From SKKC01 sp046542845 (GTDB taxonomy: Bacteria > Spirochaetota > Spirochaetia > DSM-27196 > SKKC01), in contig JBKHAN010000042.1 of the NCBI GenBank assembly GCA_046542845.1, forward strand, positions 1 to 25,673: 25,673 bases of DNA, read 5' to 3'. The notes beneath the pieces are model-generated. The model saw only the letters and a program-made list of their open reading frames with translations. It searched no databases and was not told the DNA's origin. Numbering within the stretch: position 1 is the first letter of the stretch; each line of letters opens with the position of its first letter. This document shows, one piece after another, positions 24,452-25,673 of this stretch. The translations under genes were made by a program, and so were the position numbers.

Positions 24452-24642
24452 GGCGACGCGCGCCCTAACGCCAGAGCGCCTGAAAGCCGAGGCCCGTGCT
24501 TGCGTTCAAGCCCGCACACGGGTCTGAGGCGGTAGGAGACGCTGCTGTCTATGGTCAGCGAGCGGCGCACAACCGGGCATCCCTCAGGATGCCCCGTTAT
24601 GGGGCACGGATTACCTTGAGGTGTACCACAGCAGTAAGCGCA
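24452..24642. other. structured convergent spacer with several hairpins
   Basis: This 191-bp spacer between two convergent genes has no coding frame. GGGCATCC (24575-24582) and GGATGCCC (24587-24594) form an 8-bp stem with a 4-nt loop. GCCCC (24591-24595) can instead pair with GGGGC (24601-24605), so the two stems exclude each other. CCCGTG (24493-24498) pairs with CACGGG (24517-24522), enclosing CTTG/CAAG (24499-24502, 24507-24510). CTGCTGT (24542-24548) pairs with ACAGCAG (24628-24634) and would close the right-hand group. It could be a bidirectional terminator, a small RNA or a remnant element. Confidence 0.45.
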
Positions 24643-25449
24643 TCAGAAGTGATACTCGGCGAGCCACTCGAGTGACGTTCCTCTCCCGACGGTCTGCTCG
24701 AGATACGGCTCAAAGGAGAATGTGTTCGGGTTTCCCCAGACGAGAATGTGTGCGGCTGCGAAGCTGTAGCGCGCCGCGACGAGCCCCCGTACCGGGTGGT
24801 GCTGAAGGACGGTCAGAGGCCCCGCGCCATTGCATCGCACCGATACTGCCTGAAGCGCCGAAATATCACTGCAGCGCAGGTACCCGTCACCGCCGACGGA
24901 ATACGTGGAATCGGGGGCTACCGTGACCGGGGCCGGCAGGCTGCAGAGCGCTTCGCCCGGGGGCAGCGGGTAGAAAGGATGCGGAAACCAGGATACCGGC
25001 ACCGGCGCCTCGCCGAGATTCTCTATGCGGGTATGCGAGAACACCACCCGCCCCGAGAGACTGACCCTGCGTTCCAGGCTGAAGGACCAGTCGTCCCACG
25101 CCTGCGTCGTTCGAAACTCAAGCCGGTGTGCTTCTTCGTGCACCGTCCAGTCGCAGTACTCGAGAACCGTCCGGGCACTCGTGTCACAAAGCCCTACGCC
25201 GGGGATCAGCGCCTGAGACGACGGAGTCTTTTTCGAGCGCAATGTCGTATGAGAAAACGAGTCCGGGATACCCTGACCATCGAACCAGTTGAAGCTCTCG
25301 GGGTACGTAGGCCCGGAAAGCAGCGGACCCCGCTCCTCGCTGATCTGAAATATATAGCCGCCCGTGCAGTATCGGGGACCCATCCGGTCGCGGTCGGCGA
25401 CAGGATCGAGTATCGAAACTTCAAGGGCATCGTTGGTAAGCGTGTACAT
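24643..25449 (-). CDS. aldose 1-epimerase-like protein (galactose mutarotase fold)
   Basis: 268 residues predicted as a beta-sandwich of the galactose mutarotase-like superfamily. RRVSLSGRVVFSHTRIENLG and the following PVSWFPHPFYPLP, with H157 as the candidate catalytic histidine, are typical. It ends with FSFEPYLEQTVGRGTSLEWL, where the glutamate could be the base. Members interconvert sugar anomers; this variant is divergent and some relatives are only annotated as hypothetical. I chose ATG 25449, with GAGG just upstream and ~25 nt below a strong promoter; an in-frame ATG at 25485 overlaps the -10 box and is rejected. No signal peptide, so cytoplasmic. Confidence 0.8.
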   Translation of the reverse strand: MYTLTNDALEVSILDPVADRDRMGPRYCTGGYIFQISEERGPLLSGPTYPESFNWFDGQGIPDSFSHTTLRSKKTPSSQALIPGVGLCDTSARTVLEYCDWTVHEEAHRLEFRTTQAWDDWSFSLERRVSLSGRVVFSHTRIENLGEAPVPVSWFPHPFYPLPPGEALCSLPAPVTVAPDSTYSVGGDGYLRCSDISALQAVSVRCNGAGPLTVLQHHPVRGLVAARYSFAAAHILVWGNPNTFSFEPYLEQTVGRGTSLEWLAEYHF

Positions 25450-25480
25450 AGGACCTCGGTTATTCAGGGGGATGATGGAG

Positions 25481-25508
25481 ATCATACTACGCTGGAGTGT
25501 GCTGTCAA
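25481..25508 (-). promoter_or_regulatory. strong sigma70 promoter of the epimerase-like gene
   Basis: On the minus strand -35 TTGACA (25508-25503, 6 of 6), a 16-bp spacer and -10 TATGAT (25486-25481, 5 of 6). Initiation near 25474 gives a ~25-nt leader carrying GAGGT. This is the best promoter in the window. Confidence 0.65.
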
Positions 25509-25596
25509 TCTCGCACGCCTGCTTTCAGGTGATGCCGAGATGAATTGCCATTCCGGATACGGAGCATCTACTCACGGGACCGCTTCTACGTGAGGC

Positions 25597-25625
25597 TTGC
25601 CGATATTTTGTAAGTACTTTAGTAT
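25597..25625 (+). promoter_or_regulatory. candidate promoter of the BrnT-like gene
   Basis: A -35 TTGCCG (25597-25602), a 17-bp spacer and a -10 TAGTAT (25620-25625, 4 of 6). The start codon follows after 6 nt with no Shine-Dalgarno. The palindrome TACTTTAGTA (25615-25624) overlaps the -10 and could be an operator. The remaining part of 25509-25596 shows nothing recognisable. Confidence 0.4.
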
Positions 25626-25631
25626 GTACAT

Positions 25632-25673
25632 ATGACCTTCGAGTGGGATGAAGAGAAGGACAGTATCAACCGA
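25632..25673 (+). CDS. BrnT-like toxin, first 14 codons (cut by window edge)
   Basis: ATG 25632 opens a frame that reads MTFEWDEEKDSINR up to the end of the window. BrnT toxins begin in just this way, with an aromatic-acidic FEWD followed by a charged stretch and an asparagine before RKHG. BrnT is a small RNase of type II toxin-antitoxin systems whose antitoxin BrnA is normally encoded just downstream. Only the N-terminus is present, so the call rests on a short match and the toxin-antitoxin setting. The promoter lies directly upstream. Confidence 0.6.
   Translation, partial: MTFEWDEEKDSINR

Noticed and set aside
24498..24520. tRNA T-arm-like GTTCAAGCC in the convergent spacer
   Set aside because: The flanking bases do not form a 5-bp T stem and no acceptor, D or anticodon arms are present.
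1..25673. CRISPR array or transposon
   Set aside because: No regularly spaced repeats of CRISPR length, no transposase or integrase motifs and no terminal inverted repeats were seen.

Overview
The window looks like chromosomal DNA of a free-living, fairly GC-rich member of the Spirochaetota (Spirochaeta-like). The evidence is protein style, not a database search. The oxaloacetate decarboxylase alpha chain has the treponeme-like start (SAFRDGFQSVFGARV instead of the usual RDAHQS). The solute-binding protein has the AFA/GG-plus-QEAAA signal-peptide junction common in spirochaetes. The window also opens with a very long Ig-like-repeat lipoprotein of a kind common in that phylum. No tRNA, rRNA, CRISPR array or intact insertion sequence was found.

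Layout. (1) 1-3047, minus strand: the N-terminal ~1015 residues of a giant surface lipoprotein that runs off the left edge. (2) 3307-6487, minus: oadG-oadA-oadB, a compact operon for the sodium-pumping oxaloacetate decarboxylase, divergent from citrate synthase (6673-8031, plus), so two enzymes of the oxaloacetate node sit back to back. (3) 8052-11711: a cytoplasmic carbohydrate module of a heparinase II/III-like protein (plus) converging on a DUF2264 protein and an UPF0173 metallo-beta-lactamase-fold hydrolase (both minus). (4) 11779-14175, plus: mannose-1-phosphate guanylyltransferase followed 3 nt later by a membrane-attached class III nucleotide cyclase with an unusual active site. (5) 14260-22112: a sugar uptake and hydrolysis locus with two CUT1 permeases and a solute-binding protein (minus), two AraC-family regulators that overlap tail to tail, and a large GH2 glycosidase (plus). 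No ATPase gene is present, so the transporter probably borrows one encoded elsewhere. (6) 22154-25673: an accessory-looking stretch with a VapC-like PIN toxin and ribbon-helix-helix antitoxin coupled to a decayed AAC(3) acetyltransferase pseudogene, an aldo/keto reductase, an aldose-1-epimerase-like protein, and the first 14 codons of a BrnT-like toxin.

How it fits together. Extracellular oligosaccharides would be bound by the solute-binding protein, imported by the permease pair and cut in the cytoplasm by GH2. The heparinase/DUF2264 pair would handle uronic-acid-containing fragments. Central metabolism is represented by the oxaloacetate branch point (Na+ gradient versus citrate). The right-hand end carries toxin-antitoxin genes and gene decay typical of variable DNA.

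The points most worth a second look are the charge-swapped substrate-selecting residues of the cyclase; the AAC(3) remnant start-stop coupled to a PIN toxin; several genes with a promoter -10 box so close to the start codon that leaderless mRNAs are likely; a perfect 28-bp palindrome between the solute-binding-protein and permease genes; and a highly structured 191-nt convergent spacer at 24452-24642.
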